A stretch of 47,082 nucleotides of DNA from a virus. Position 1 is the stretch's first letter. Each line of letters starts with the position of its first letter. The position numbers and the translations under genes are program-made. This document shows positions 35,131-43,153 of this stretch, piece by piece. The stretch spans positions 1 to 47,082 of IMG/VR virus record IMGVR_UViG_3300010399_000048. One strand, 5' to 3'. The notes under the pieces were generated by a model, which saw only the letters and a list, made by a program, of their open reading frames with translations, was not told the DNA's origin and did no database searches.

Positions 35131-37422
35131 TTATAACTCACTCCAACGTGTTCCGAACTTAACATCCACAGCGAATGGGACGTAGTTAGTAAATGCTAAT
35201 CCTGCATCCACCATGGTTTTAGTAGCAATTGCAGCCACTTCATCTCTGTCTTTGGTTTTGCATTCAAGGTAGAGTGCGTCGTGGACGGTGAGTCTAATTG
35301 TTGCCAAGTCGTGTATTTCTTTCTGCAATTTGATAAGTGCCGTGACGCAAATATCCGAGGCAATCGATTGTGGCAAAAATGACAGAGCTTCATTTATGAC
35401 ATCCGATTTATTCTCATTAGTTATGAGCCAGAACGATCTCTTCCTACCAAACGGAGTAATGAGATCTTCGCCCGATAAAACCTTGTGGGTGATCGATGCC
35501 TGCCACGCGACTGTCGCAGGTATGAGTGCCTTAAAGTTCTTAAGAAGTTCACGTCCTTCTTTCTCCGACATCTTCAGTTCTTGAGCAATGGCAACAGGAC
35601 CACGACCATATGCAAGTCCATAAAATACGGACTTTATCTTAACACGTTCTTCGTTGCCATGATTTCCAACACCCCATAGTTGGTCACACATGTCGCCGAA
35701 AATATCTTTGGTTGGATCACGGAACAGTCCGGCTAAGTATTCGTCTTGTGCGAGTGTGGCAATAACACGACCCTCTGCCTGTTTGTAGTCGGCCTGTATA
35801 AATACACTGTCGGACCCTTCAACCACAAATTGTTTTTTGATACGTTTGTCACGAGAAATATTTTGTAGATTAGGGTTTTTCGACGCGAGTCTGCCCGACG
35901 TTGTGCCATGCAGGCTGTATGTTGTGTAGACTTTGCCATCGTATACTCTCTTGGCTAGACCTTTAACATATGTACCGTACAGCTTTGCCCGCTTCCTGTG
36001 GAGCAGTAGCTTCTCAATAAAGAGAGCTGGCTTGCCTTTGATGTGTGGAAGCATAGCTGCTAGTACATCTGCTTCGGTAGATGTAACGATCACATCATTT
36101 TCTTCAAAGTATCTTTGTATTTGTTGAACAGATCTTGGATTTATAGTTCTGTCAGCAATATCATTTATTTCAAGTTCAAGTTGATAAAGTTCCTTGGTAA
36201 ATTCCTCTGTGAGATGACCATTGTATTCTGTATCAAAGTGTATACCAGCATGTTCCAACCATTTAAGTGCATTCGCTGCTTTAATTAAGAAACGATGTAC
36301 GCCTTTCTCACGATCAGACATGACTGATTCAAAGTATTCATAGAGATCCCATGTGCAAGCGACATCAAATGCATTATATTTGTAGAGTACATTACGCGGT
36401 ATGTCAGCATAGTTGCCGCCTCGCGGTACATACTTTCTGATCTCTTCTTCGTAATCCGGTGCACCAAGTTTTTCAATAGCCAGCTTTTTAAGCCCATGGT
36501 GACCTGGTCTCTCGTCCATAGAATATGACATGAGCATTGTATCGCCATATAACTCAAGCGGGCCAACTACAGGGTATAGTCCACCCAAGTCAAATTTTCC
36601 ATTATGTGCAACGAGTCTTTTTGATCTGAGCAGGCGTCCCAAGTCATTGCGTATTTCTGTTCTCTCAAGTTCACTTCCACCCAGAACCACTGCCCTTCCC
36701 TTTGCATAAGCAATTCCCAGGCATAGTAGATCATAGTTCTCTGGGTGGACAACAGTGGTATCCTTGTCAATGCCCGTCTCAATATCGATAACGAGGTGGT
36801 TTTGTACTCCGTGTAATCTTCTGATTGCCTCTCTAATGTCACTTCCATTTGTAAAGACTCTGTAGTTAGGCTCAGGCCAAGTAACATTTGTCCAACCATT
36901 CAGTTTTGCGACATCGGAAACAAATGACGGGAAATTATCTGGACTTCTTAAGCAATAGGCAGGATGCCAAGTTGCTATAACTTCTTTAGATCTATCTTCT
37001 ATGTAAGGTTTTGGTCCACCAATTCTTAAATTAGTAATTGTTTTCTTAGTTTCAATTAGATTTGTGGCTGCCGTACCACCAACAGCCAGAATTTTAGTGA
37101 TCCCCCCGGCTGCAAGCTCAGCGTCCAAGCGAGGCTTGCACGCAGCGATCGCAGCCTTCGGTGGGTCGTCGTTATTCTCAGGTCTGCACAGACAAACGTT
37201 TGTTATCATAACGTCTTGTCTTTGTATACCGTGGTAATCTAGAACTTGATCTAACAGTTTACCTGATGGACCAGTAAACGGTATACCATTCTCTGCTTCG
37301 TAGGCACCCGGAGCTTCACCGACAACGGCAATATGTGATCTCGGTGTTAAGTTTTGCGTAGGAACGAACGGATCATCAATGAACGGACATTCTTCGCAAA
37401 TAGCTAATGGGTGCTTCCTCAT
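35131..37422 (-). CDS. Uracil-DNA glycosylase/DNA polymerase A fusion, 763 aa
   Basis: Residues 1-190 are a family-4/5-type UDG: GEAPGAYEAENGIPFTGPSGKLLD (35-58), TNVCLCRP (74-81), WHP (152-154), and cysteines C9, C12, C79 and C95 for the expected 4Fe-4S cluster. Residues about 205-370 are a 3'-5' exonuclease: DIET (213-216), HNGKFDLG (273-280), YNAFDVACTWD (349-359). Residues about 370-763 are a family A polymerase: motif A DYKQAEGR (545-552), motif B RVKIKSVFYGLAYG (593-606), motif C VHDALYLE (713-720). All key residues present, so synthesis, proofreading and uracil excision are expected in one protein. Starts at 37422. Confidence 0.92.
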   Translation of the reverse strand: MRKHPLAICEECPFIDDPFVPTQNLTPRSHIAVVGEAPGAYEAENGIPFTGPSGKLLDQVLDYHGIQRQDVMITNVCLCRPENNDDPPKAAIAACKPRLDAELAAGGITKILAVGGTAATNLIETKKTITNLRIGGPKPYIEDRSKEVIATWHPAYCLRSPDNFPSFVSDVAKLNGWTNVTWPEPNYRVFTNGSDIREAIRRLHGVQNHLVIDIETGIDKDTTVVHPENYDLLCLGIAYAKGRAVVLGGSELERTEIRNDLGRLLRSKRLVAHNGKFDLGGLYPVVGPLELYGDTMLMSYSMDERPGHHGLKKLAIEKLGAPDYEEEIRKYVPRGGNYADIPRNVLYKYNAFDVACTWDLYEYFESVMSDREKGVHRFLIKAANALKWLEHAGIHFDTEYNGHLTEEFTKELYQLELEINDIADRTINPRSVQQIQRYFEENDVIVTSTEADVLAAMLPHIKGKPALFIEKLLLHRKRAKLYGTYVKGLAKRVYDGKVYTTYSLHGTTSGRLASKNPNLQNISRDKRIKKQFVVEGSDSVFIQADYKQAEGRVIATLAQDEYLAGLFRDPTKDIFGDMCDQLWGVGNHGNEERVKIKSVFYGLAYGRGPVAIAQELKMSEKEGRELLKNFKALIPATVAWQASITHKVLSGEDLITPFGRKRSFWLITNENKSDVINEALSFLPQSIASDICVTALIKLQKEIHDLATIRLTVHDALYLECKTKDRDEVAAIATKTMVDAGLAFTNYVPFAVDVKFGTRWSEL

Positions 37423-37426
37423 TAGA

Positions 37427-37708
37427 CTACCTCAGCAGTATGAGAGAAATAAGCGAGATGACAGATAACCTTGATATCATATTTCTATTTGTTGATAGGA
37501 ACGTTGCAAATCTGCTGTATCCGACATACACATATCCTGCAAGTGCAATTAACAGCAGAATTACTCTTATAGAATTTGGCTTCATCAAGAACGTAATTAT
37601 GGGTCCTGACTTGCGATGTCTTGGAGGATACAGGTACCTATCCATTAATCCAATATCTCGTGGTATATGAACTCCACCAACTGCGTTCATATAAAGATGA
37701 TTAGCCAT
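37427..37708 (-). CDS. Small membrane protein, 93 aa
   Basis: N-terminal soluble part (GGVHIPRDIGLMDRYLYPPRHRKSG) then two hydrophobic helices (PIITFLMKPNSIRVILLLIALAGYVYVGY and MISRLSVISLISLILL). It precedes the polymerase gene in the transcript and overlaps nothing. Function not known. Confidence 0.5.
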   Translation of the reverse strand: MANHLYMNAVGGVHIPRDIGLMDRYLYPPRHRKSGPIITFLMKPNSIRVILLLIALAGYVYVGYSRFATFLSTNRNMISRLSVISLISLILLR

Positions 37709-37712
37709 TTTA

Positions 37713-38009
37713 TCATTCCTCTACGAATTCTGCTGCTTCTGAGTATAGATATCCATTGTCTGTTTCTATATCACATCCCACCCAAGCTATAGCACTATTG
37801 CTCCCATATACAGACAATGTTTCGTTAGCTATTGCCTTGCATAGTTTGCTGGCACCATCGTTATCGGCCGTACTATGTTTATTAGTAACAGCACGTACAA
37901 AGTTTTTTAGCTGTATTATGTTTAATTTCATATCATCTGAGCTTGGACCATACAATCTTACAACAACTGTACAATCAGCCCTTCTATCTCTAACGCCTAT
38001 ATAGGCCAT
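37713..38009 (-). CDS. Hypothetical protein, 98 aa
   Basis: Begins MAYIGVRDRRADCTVVVRLYGPSSDDMKLNIIQLKNFVRAVTNKHSTADNDG; alpha/beta with a central helix and a closing strand (IAWVGCDIETDNGYLYSEAAEF). Not recognised. Located between polymerase-block and primase-helicase genes. Confidence 0.5.
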   Translation of the reverse strand: MAYIGVRDRRADCTVVVRLYGPSSDDMKLNIIQLKNFVRAVTNKHSTADNDGASKLCKAIANETLSVYGSNSAIAWVGCDIETDNGYLYSEAAEFVEE

Positions 38010-38020
38010 TGCTTTCTCCG

Positions 38021-40225
38021 TTAAAGTTGCACAAAGTATCTAGGTTCACCTCTGGCAGATACCTTCCTGACAAGTCTCCTTTGTTCCATTGTCGAGAATA
38101 GTAACTCAGCCCTTTTTGCAGTTAGTTTGTATATTGACATAATTCTTGATCTTGGAATTCCAAGGTCTCCTGCGTTGGTTATTGTCTTAACAATTGCTTC
38201 TATTGTACGCTCATCATTACTTAAGCCAATACCATTTACAATTTCGCTTGCATATACATGCCACGACTTGCAGTAGTAAAGTGCGTGTAGTAAATCTTCA
38301 AGCTCAACTGTAACGTCGCCTGCTCTACTTCTAGATGCAGCTATGAGCATTGCCGCCTTTAATGTTGATTTAGCTAATCTATCATAGACAGGTGTTAAGT
38401 GATTCAAACCACTGTCTAGTGCTGCCTTTGTCATAGTATTTTCGAATTCATTATATCTTAACCAGGCGGCCTTTGTAAGATAAGCCTCAAAAGTTGGAGG
38501 AACTGTGCCTACGCCTCTTACAACTCTTGGCATATTGTAGTGATCATAAAGTACGGCCATCTCATTTTTGATCATTTCACGTTCTTCACTATTGACATCC
38601 ACAGGAGGGCCAACCGGACGAATCCTAGAAGGATCCGGCTCTGCTGTTATGAGAATAAACCTTGGTATAAATCCACTACTTACATGTTCTTCAGTTAATA
38701 GGAACTGAGTCTTAGTTTTAACACCGCCTACGAACATAATAAATATTGGATAGTCTACCCTGATTTCTTCCCGTCTGAGCAAACGCTTTATAGACTTACC
38801 ATCGTATAGCTTTGTGAACATTTCAGACATGCCAGCCATATAATCTTTGGATGACATTACCTCTAGGAGCCCAGTAAATTCGTCACGATAATAAATCGAA
38901 GAACGCTTTGGTCTTTTGCTTAATGCTGTTGTTATACCTTCTACGGACCCATCAGTTGCTAGAATTGCTTCGTCATCAACTTCTTTTAGCAAGTCGACAG
39001 CTAAATCCATAGCTGTTGTTTTTCTAGTTAACGTTGTGTCTGCAAGTATCATGAACCATATGTTTGGAATTATGTTGCCAAATGACGTTTGCAGTTTATA
39101 GTTATTGGAGAGTATAGAGCTTAGTATTACAAATGCCCCAGCTTGGTGATACTGAATTGCAGCATCCGTTGCCTTTGTCGCCCATTTAATATAGCGTTCG
39201 ACAAATGTCTCTCGACCTTGTACTATTCTTACTTCCTCTTCAGTTATTATTTCTGGAGTTACAAATGTAGGAGTTGGTGCTAGGTTGTGTTCTTCTACAT
39301 CAACTACATATGCCTTCTTTACCTCGGCCCATAGTTCACCCTCGGGCCGACCATCTCTTCTGTACTTATTGCATTGGGCACCTTTAGCAACTGAGTATGT
39401 TTCTTCAATTGTTAAGCCAGCTTCGACACAAAGTTTTTCTAGGTTCCATAGTAAGTTCGACCAATCGTCATCTGGTGCTGGCACATTTGAGTACAGACCG
39501 AAAACATTATGATTGATCTTACTACTGTATCTTTGAAGTATGTCCAATGGGTCTTCTTTTGGAAGATCTATGTCCATTGGTTTCGGATCGGATGCAAATT
39601 TTAGGTTCTGAACTTCAGGATATACGTTGAAATCAGATACTCTGAACAGAGAGGTTGTTGTGTTAACTACAACGACAACCGGCGCCGTCTGAAGGTCACC
39701 ATATTTGTAGTTCGGAGTGTAAGGAATTCTTAGAAGTCTACTTCTGTTCCAACATCCGATATCAGCGCCTTGATCCTTGTGGAAGTAAGCAATTCTTCTG
39801 CTTACATCTTCTGCAATGTGAGGCGCTTGTGGTTCTTCGAATCTCCAGTACCCTTGGAATTTCCCACTCGAAGATTGTACAGTTATGCTAGGAGTAATTT
39901 GTAGTACAGTAGGTGGGCAGGTGTCCAAGTCAGCCCACGCCGTGGGGCATGAAATTACATTATTGTAGTCCCGTTTTTTAGATCCTAATAAATTTGGGCA
40001 AAAATATGCATGTAAGAGTTGTTGACAATTAGCATCTACTGACGCACACATTTCATCTAGTTGTCTTGGATATTCGAAGAAAGTCTCAGTCATCCTTAGA
40101 CTGGTGTGATTCTTGTAGGCTATACATACATAGCCTTCAGCTTTCCCGAATATAAGCTTGAAAAAATCACGCCTTTGTTCCACGGTATGGTTTATTATAT
40201 CGCGGAAGGAGGCGTAATTTGCCAT
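38021..40225 (-). CDS. Primase-helicase (RepB/AEP-like primase plus DUF3987-like helicase), 734 aa
   Basis: N-terminal half contains a primase-polymerase-like catalytic region (PTAWADLDTCPPTVLQITPSITVQSSSGKFQGYWRFEEPQ, about residues 91-130, and ADIGCWNRSRLLRIPYTPNYKYG, about 150-176), typical of RepB/AEP primases. The C-terminal half carries a DUF3987-like helicase: NIIPNIWFMILADTTLTRKTTAMDLAVD (about 380-410) with a shifted Walker A, RDEFTGLLEVM (about 450-460) as Walker B, and HVSSGFIPRFILITA (sensor region). It would load on forks and prime synthesis for the fused polymerase. The unusual Walker A (ADTTLTRKTT instead of GxxGxGKT) deserves note. Confidence 0.78.
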   Translation of the reverse strand: MANYASFRDIINHTVEQRRDFFKLIFGKAEGYVCIAYKNHTSLRMTETFFEYPRQLDEMCASVDANCQQLLHAYFCPNLLGSKKRDYNNVISCPTAWADLDTCPPTVLQITPSITVQSSSGKFQGYWRFEEPQAPHIAEDVSRRIAYFHKDQGADIGCWNRSRLLRIPYTPNYKYGDLQTAPVVVVVNTTTSLFRVSDFNVYPEVQNLKFASDPKPMDIDLPKEDPLDILQRYSSKINHNVFGLYSNVPAPDDDWSNLLWNLEKLCVEAGLTIEETYSVAKGAQCNKYRRDGRPEGELWAEVKKAYVVDVEEHNLAPTPTFVTPEIITEEEVRIVQGRETFVERYIKWATKATDAAIQYHQAGAFVILSSILSNNYKLQTSFGNIIPNIWFMILADTTLTRKTTAMDLAVDLLKEVDDEAILATDGSVEGITTALSKRPKRSSIYYRDEFTGLLEVMSSKDYMAGMSEMFTKLYDGKSIKRLLRREEIRVDYPIFIMFVGGVKTKTQFLLTEEHVSSGFIPRFILITAEPDPSRIRPVGPPVDVNSEEREMIKNEMAVLYDHYNMPRVVRGVGTVPPTFEAYLTKAAWLRYNEFENTMTKAALDSGLNHLTPVYDRLAKSTLKAAMLIAASRSRAGDVTVELEDLLHALYYCKSWHVYASEIVNGIGLSNDERTIEAIVKTITNAGDLGIPRSRIMSIYKLTAKRAELLFSTMEQRRLVRKVSARGEPRYFVQL

Positions 40226-40245
40226 TATATCTCCCTCCGGTTAGA

Positions 40246-40282
40246 GAAACCCTAGTATAACACTAGGTTATACTAGGGTTTC
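40246..40282. repeat. Perfect 16-bp hairpin between SSB-like and primase genes
   Basis: GAAACCCTAGTATAAC (40246-40261) and its exact reverse complement (40267-40282) around a 5-base loop. It lies in the gap between the stop at 40292 and the ATG at 40225. Could be a weak terminator, an operator, an attenuator or an RNA-processing site; only a short run of T follows on the minus strand. Confidence 0.85.
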
Positions 40283-40291
40283 CTACAGATA

Positions 40292-40750
40292 TTACGGAAG
40301 GATGGAAGTATCGCCAGTCTTCTGGGTCACCCCGGCTGGCTGATATCCCTTTACCTCAAAACGTTCTGGCATATCGCGGCCAGTGTCAGGGTCTGTGGAA
40401 GCAGGCTTCTTTTGACCACGAACTACTATGGTCTTGCCTTCTAATTCTTCAACATCAGGAACGGTTATATCGCCTGCGGTAACGTCGTAACCAAGGGCTT
40501 TCATAATTTGAGACAATGAATACAGCGCACCCTCGAACAACATAACTGTGCCGTAAATGCTACGACCAGCAAACTTGCCCTCTTGGACAACAAAGCGAAG
40601 CTTCCAGTAAGGCTTGCCAACATTCTTCTTGCCAGGCTTTACTTCTTCAACGCTTCCTTCTACTATATTGCAAAGATATTTACCGCTTGGCAGAACGTCA
40701 AGAGACGTAGATTCTGCTTCCTGTGAGGATATATTAACCTTCAGAGCCAT
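40292..40750 (-). CDS. DUF669-like single-strand-binding protein, 152 aa
   Basis: Begins MALKVNISSQEAESTSLDVLPSGKYLCNIVEGSVEEVKPGKKNVGKPYWKLRFVVQEGKFAGRSIYGTVMLFEGALYSLSQIMKALGYDVTAGD, the DUF669 OB-fold pattern; family members act with Sak4-type recombinases and bind single-stranded DNA. Sits immediately beside the Sak4-like ATPase and overlaps its stop region, so they form one unit. Disordered acidic/proline-rich tail at the C-terminus. Confidence 0.75.
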   Translation of the reverse strand: MALKVNISSQEAESTSLDVLPSGKYLCNIVEGSVEEVKPGKKNVGKPYWKLRFVVQEGKFAGRSIYGTVMLFEGALYSLSQIMKALGYDVTAGDITVPDVEELEGKTIVVRGQKKPASTDPDTGRDMPERFEVKGYQPAGVTQKTGDTSILP

Positions 40751-41543
40751 TTAGAGATCCTTCTCTTACAGCATTCCAGATTTCAGACATTGTTGGATTT
40801 TGTAGCGTTAAGGGCAGTTTATCAGTTCTATCTTTTGCAACTGTGTCTTCCGTCTGCCCGCATAGCAATACCCTCGTATTAACCCCCTCTATATCTTTCA
40901 TGTAGAGATAAGTTACAATATCGAGGAATCCAGCTACTTCGTCGGCAACCTTACCTGATAGCGATGGCTTCCTACGAGTGGCGCCCGTTTTCATGTTTTT
41001 GTCTGATTTAGAAAGTGCAGTAAAAATGGTGTTCACCGGAAGGTCTCTAAATAATCTTACAAATCTGCGTATTTGTTCGATATTGATATTCCACTCGCGA
41101 ATACCAGCAACGTCCGATGGTTCTTCATTCTCTTCTATCTTAGCCTTGAGAATTTTGTCCATCGACATCTTCTGACACTCAGTGAGACTATCAATAACGA
41201 TAGTACTAAAACCGTGTGAGCCAGCGTATAGTTCATTGTAAAGAGATGTCATCTCGGGCCATGATTTTACCCGAACGACTTCAACATCTGAATAGCGAGA
41301 ACGTAATGAGAGTGTTCCACCCTCAACGTCGACGAATAGCACACGGCGCATTTCTGGTACTGCATCGGCTGAGCCGGCTAGTGTAGTTTTTCCGGAGCCA
41401 GATTCTCCATAAACGAGCATGTTAAAGAATGGTGCACTTTCTTTAACTCGTTTGATTTGCAGACCTGCAATGCTAGCTAGAGACACAGCAAATCCCTTTT
41501 GTCTTGTTTGTCCGGATATGTCACCATTGCCAATCATTTTCAA
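40734..41543 (-). CDS. Sak4-like RecA-fold ATPase (AAA_24), 269 aa
   Basis: Single-strand annealing or recombination ATPase. Walker A GESGSGKTT at residues 46-54, Walker B STIVIDSL at 113-120, and the AAA_24-type NTIFTALSKSDKNMKTGATRRKPSLSGKVADEVAGFLDIVTYL block (about 174-216). Works with the DUF669 protein encoded next to it and the Cas4-like nuclease at 43150-44397 in phage recombination. Starts at 41543, or at 41537 (in-frame ATG two codons later). Confidence 0.82.
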   Translation of the reverse strand: MKMIGNGDISGQTRQKGFAVSLASIAGLQIKRVKESAPFFNMLVYGESGSGKTTLAGSADAVPEMRRVLFVDVEGGTLSLRSRYSDVEVVRVKSWPEMTSLYNELYAGSHGFSTIVIDSLTECQKMSMDKILKAKIEENEEPSDVAGIREWNINIEQIRRFVRLFRDLPVNTIFTALSKSDKNMKTGATRRKPSLSGKVADEVAGFLDIVTYLYMKDIEGVNTRVLLCGQTEDTVAKDRTDKLPLTLQNPTMSEIWNAVREGSLNGSEG

Positions 41544-41593
41544 CAGATCTGATTAGCATACCATGTGAGATCCGTATGACACAAGACTAGGCT

Positions 41594-41815
41594 TTATTCA
41601 CACGTGTCTATGAGTGTCGACCAGTCTGGCTCAAGGTATATCATCTTTGATGGAAAATGTACTCGGGAGACAGTTGCTATCACTGTACGAGAATTGTCTT
41701 CGTCATACAGTTCGTATTCGTCACCTACCATAGGATATACAGGTTCATCTACGTCACTAAAAAATACAGATTGAGTGTTTGCAACATTATCAGAATTCCA
41801 CTTAGCCCTTATCAT
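41594..41815 (-). CDS. Hypothetical protein, 73 aa
   Basis: Begins MIRAKWNSDNVANTQSVFFSDVDEPVYPMVGDEYELYDEDNSRTVIATVSRVHF at the ATG at 41815, whose start overlaps the preceding stop (ATGA); the upstream in-frame TTG start is less likely. SH3-like beta pattern with an acidic surface. No family recognised. Confidence 0.55.
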   Translation of the reverse strand: MIRAKWNSDNVANTQSVFFSDVDEPVYPMVGDEYELYDEDNSRTVIATVSRVHFPSKMIYLEPDWSTLIDTCE

Positions 41816-42051
41816 TTCTTTGGCCTGTGCTGACAATCACATTGATTAGAGCCCATACACTTATCGTGCATTTCACCCTTACAATTACTACATACAAACC
41901 TCATGTATGACCTCGTCCTGGATAGATTATCCTTTATGGTAGATCTAACGTACTCACTTACTGTGCATTCATGCAATTTTGCAAGTGTGCGTAGATTTTC
42001 CATATCTGCATCTGTTATTCTTACAGATAAGATCACATCTCTCTTTGTCAT
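41812..42051 (-). CDS. Ribbon-helix-helix protein with cysteine tail, 79 aa
   Basis: N-terminal DVILSVRITDADMENLRTLAKLHECTVSEYVRSTIKDNL (residues 5-43) is a ribbon-helix-helix DNA-binding fold. The C-terminus has C-x2-C followed by C and C-x-C (CSNCKGEMHDKCMGSNQCDC), a probable zinc site. A transcriptional regulator is the natural reading; zinc-tailed ribbon-helix-helix proteins are uncommon. It overlaps both neighbours by four bases. Confidence 0.7.
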   Translation of the reverse strand: MTKRDVILSVRITDADMENLRTLAKLHECTVSEYVRSTIKDNLSRTRSYMRFVCSNCKGEMHDKCMGSNQCDCQHRPKK

Positions 42052-42476
42052 TCTATCTCCACCGAACCATCAGGCCAGATTTTAATTATCAATTTATTGT
42101 TTGCTCTGGCATATCTAATAGTTGCCCATGTACCGGAATGTAGCTTTTCAAAGAATGTGTCTGGGATTCCTATAAGAGCATGACACTCACTAGCTATATC
42201 AGCGTTACGCTCTAAGTATTCTCTAGGCTCTCGGATTTCGTGATTGCCTATGCCGGTGAAAGCTCTCAGAGAAGCACCTATTGGTGGATGGCATATTATC
42301 TTATATCCGAATTCAGCACCTAACAAGAATGATACTTCGTCGGCACCGATACAATCGCCATGATGTAGCACAGGATTTGATGTTAACTCAGACCAAAGCC
42401 TCATCAAGGATTTTAGTGATGTATATTGGTTTTCCGTTATTGAACTTCTTCGTCCTGTTATTCCAAGATGATTCAT
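42048..42476 (-). CDS. SLOG-fold protein (DUF2493/YspA-like), 142 aa
   Basis: Begins MNHLGITGRRSSITENQYTSLKSLM and contains HHGDCIGADEVSFLLGAEFGYKIICHPP (about residues 38-65), the SLOG signature of nucleotide-binding DprA/YspA-related proteins; ECHALIGIPDTFF follows. SLOG proteins bind nucleotides or nucleic acids and are found in stress and defence contexts. The role in a phage (nucleotide sensing, DNA processing) is not known. Coupled to its neighbours by ATGA overlaps. Confidence 0.7.
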   Translation of the reverse strand: MNHLGITGRRSSITENQYTSLKSLMRLWSELTSNPVLHHGDCIGADEVSFLLGAEFGYKIICHPPIGASLRAFTGIGNHEIREPREYLERNADIASECHALIGIPDTFFEKLHSGTWATIRYARANNKLIIKIWPDGSVEIE

Positions 42477-42643
42477 TGTTCTAGTTCTCGTATTCTCGCT
42501 GCTAGGACAGCAGCTAAATTAGAAACTGCTTCCAATATAGAAGGTCCGCTAGCATCGTAATCTCCGTCAACAGCAGATACACACCATTTACATGTATCAT
42601 CATACCAAATGTAAATCCCCTCGTGGCATACGTTAGTTTCCAT
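42473..42643 (-). CDS. Small protein with cysteine pair, 56 aa
   Basis: Read by hand: METNVCHEGIYIWYDDTCKWCVSAVDGDYDASGPSILEAVSNLAAVLAARIRELEQ. C-x2-C in CKWC plus an earlier C-H suggest a possible metal site; a terminal amphipathic helix follows. Stop overlaps the SLOG gene start. No family known. Confidence 0.55.
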   Translation of the reverse strand: METNVCHEGIYIWYDDTCKWCVSAVDGDYDASGPSILEAVSNLAAVLAARIRELEQ

Positions 42644-42851
42644 TTAGCACTTCCAATGTTCTTTTAGCTTGTTCAATTGACTCTTCTATTTTAAGAATAA
42701 TCAGATCAAAAGCACCATCGTCATTTTGTTCGTCGCCTATGTCTTTGAGGACATCCTCCATTGCAAGAATATAACCGTGAACGTACGCAATGGTTTCAGG
42801 ATATGATTGCGGAGAGTGTTTGATAGTTTCCCACTTTGTGTGTCCACTCAT
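42633..42851 (-). CDS. Small helical protein, 72 aa
   Basis: Begins MSGHTKWETIKHSPQSYPETIAYVHGYILAMEDVLKDIGDEQNDDGAF and ends in a helix (LIILKIEESIEQAKRTLEVLNGN). Mostly helical and acidic; no recognised domain. Overlaps neighbours on both sides. Confidence 0.5.
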   Translation of the reverse strand: MSGHTKWETIKHSPQSYPETIAYVHGYILAMEDVLKDIGDEQNDDGAFDLIILKIEESIEQAKRTLEVLNGN

Positions 42852-43153
42852 GGCAAACTCCCTATTACCTTATCTATGAACTTATCTACGCGCTTGCGTT
42901 CGTTCAAATAATCTTCACGCAAGGTGCGTACGTCGGATACACCACCGTAATGCACATTCAGAGCTTCCAGCAACTCGCGAGCCAGATCGTCAGGAATTCT
43001 AATTGCCGGCTCGATATAGGTTGCTTGTGGTGCAATCTCGTATTCTACCTGTATTGGCTTGGCAACTAGTAGTCCACTATCAGTCTTCTTACCAAAAGTT
43101 AATGAGACGCTATTATAGAGTGCATTTCTATCTACATGTACTTTCCATGTCAT
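42848..43153 (-). CDS. Hypothetical protein, 101 aa
   Basis: Begins MTWKVHVDRNALYNSVSLTFGKKTDSGLLVAKPIQVEYEIAPQATYIEPAIRIPDDLARELLEALNVHYGGV; beta-rich first half and a helical tail rich in arginine and lysine (REDYLNERKRVDKFIDKVIGSLP). Not recognised by name. Its start overlaps the nuclease stop region, so it is coupled to it. Confidence 0.5.
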   Translation of the reverse strand: MTWKVHVDRNALYNSVSLTFGKKTDSGLLVAKPIQVEYEIAPQATYIEPAIRIPDDLARELLEALNVHYGGVSDVRTLREDYLNERKRVDKFIDKVIGSLP

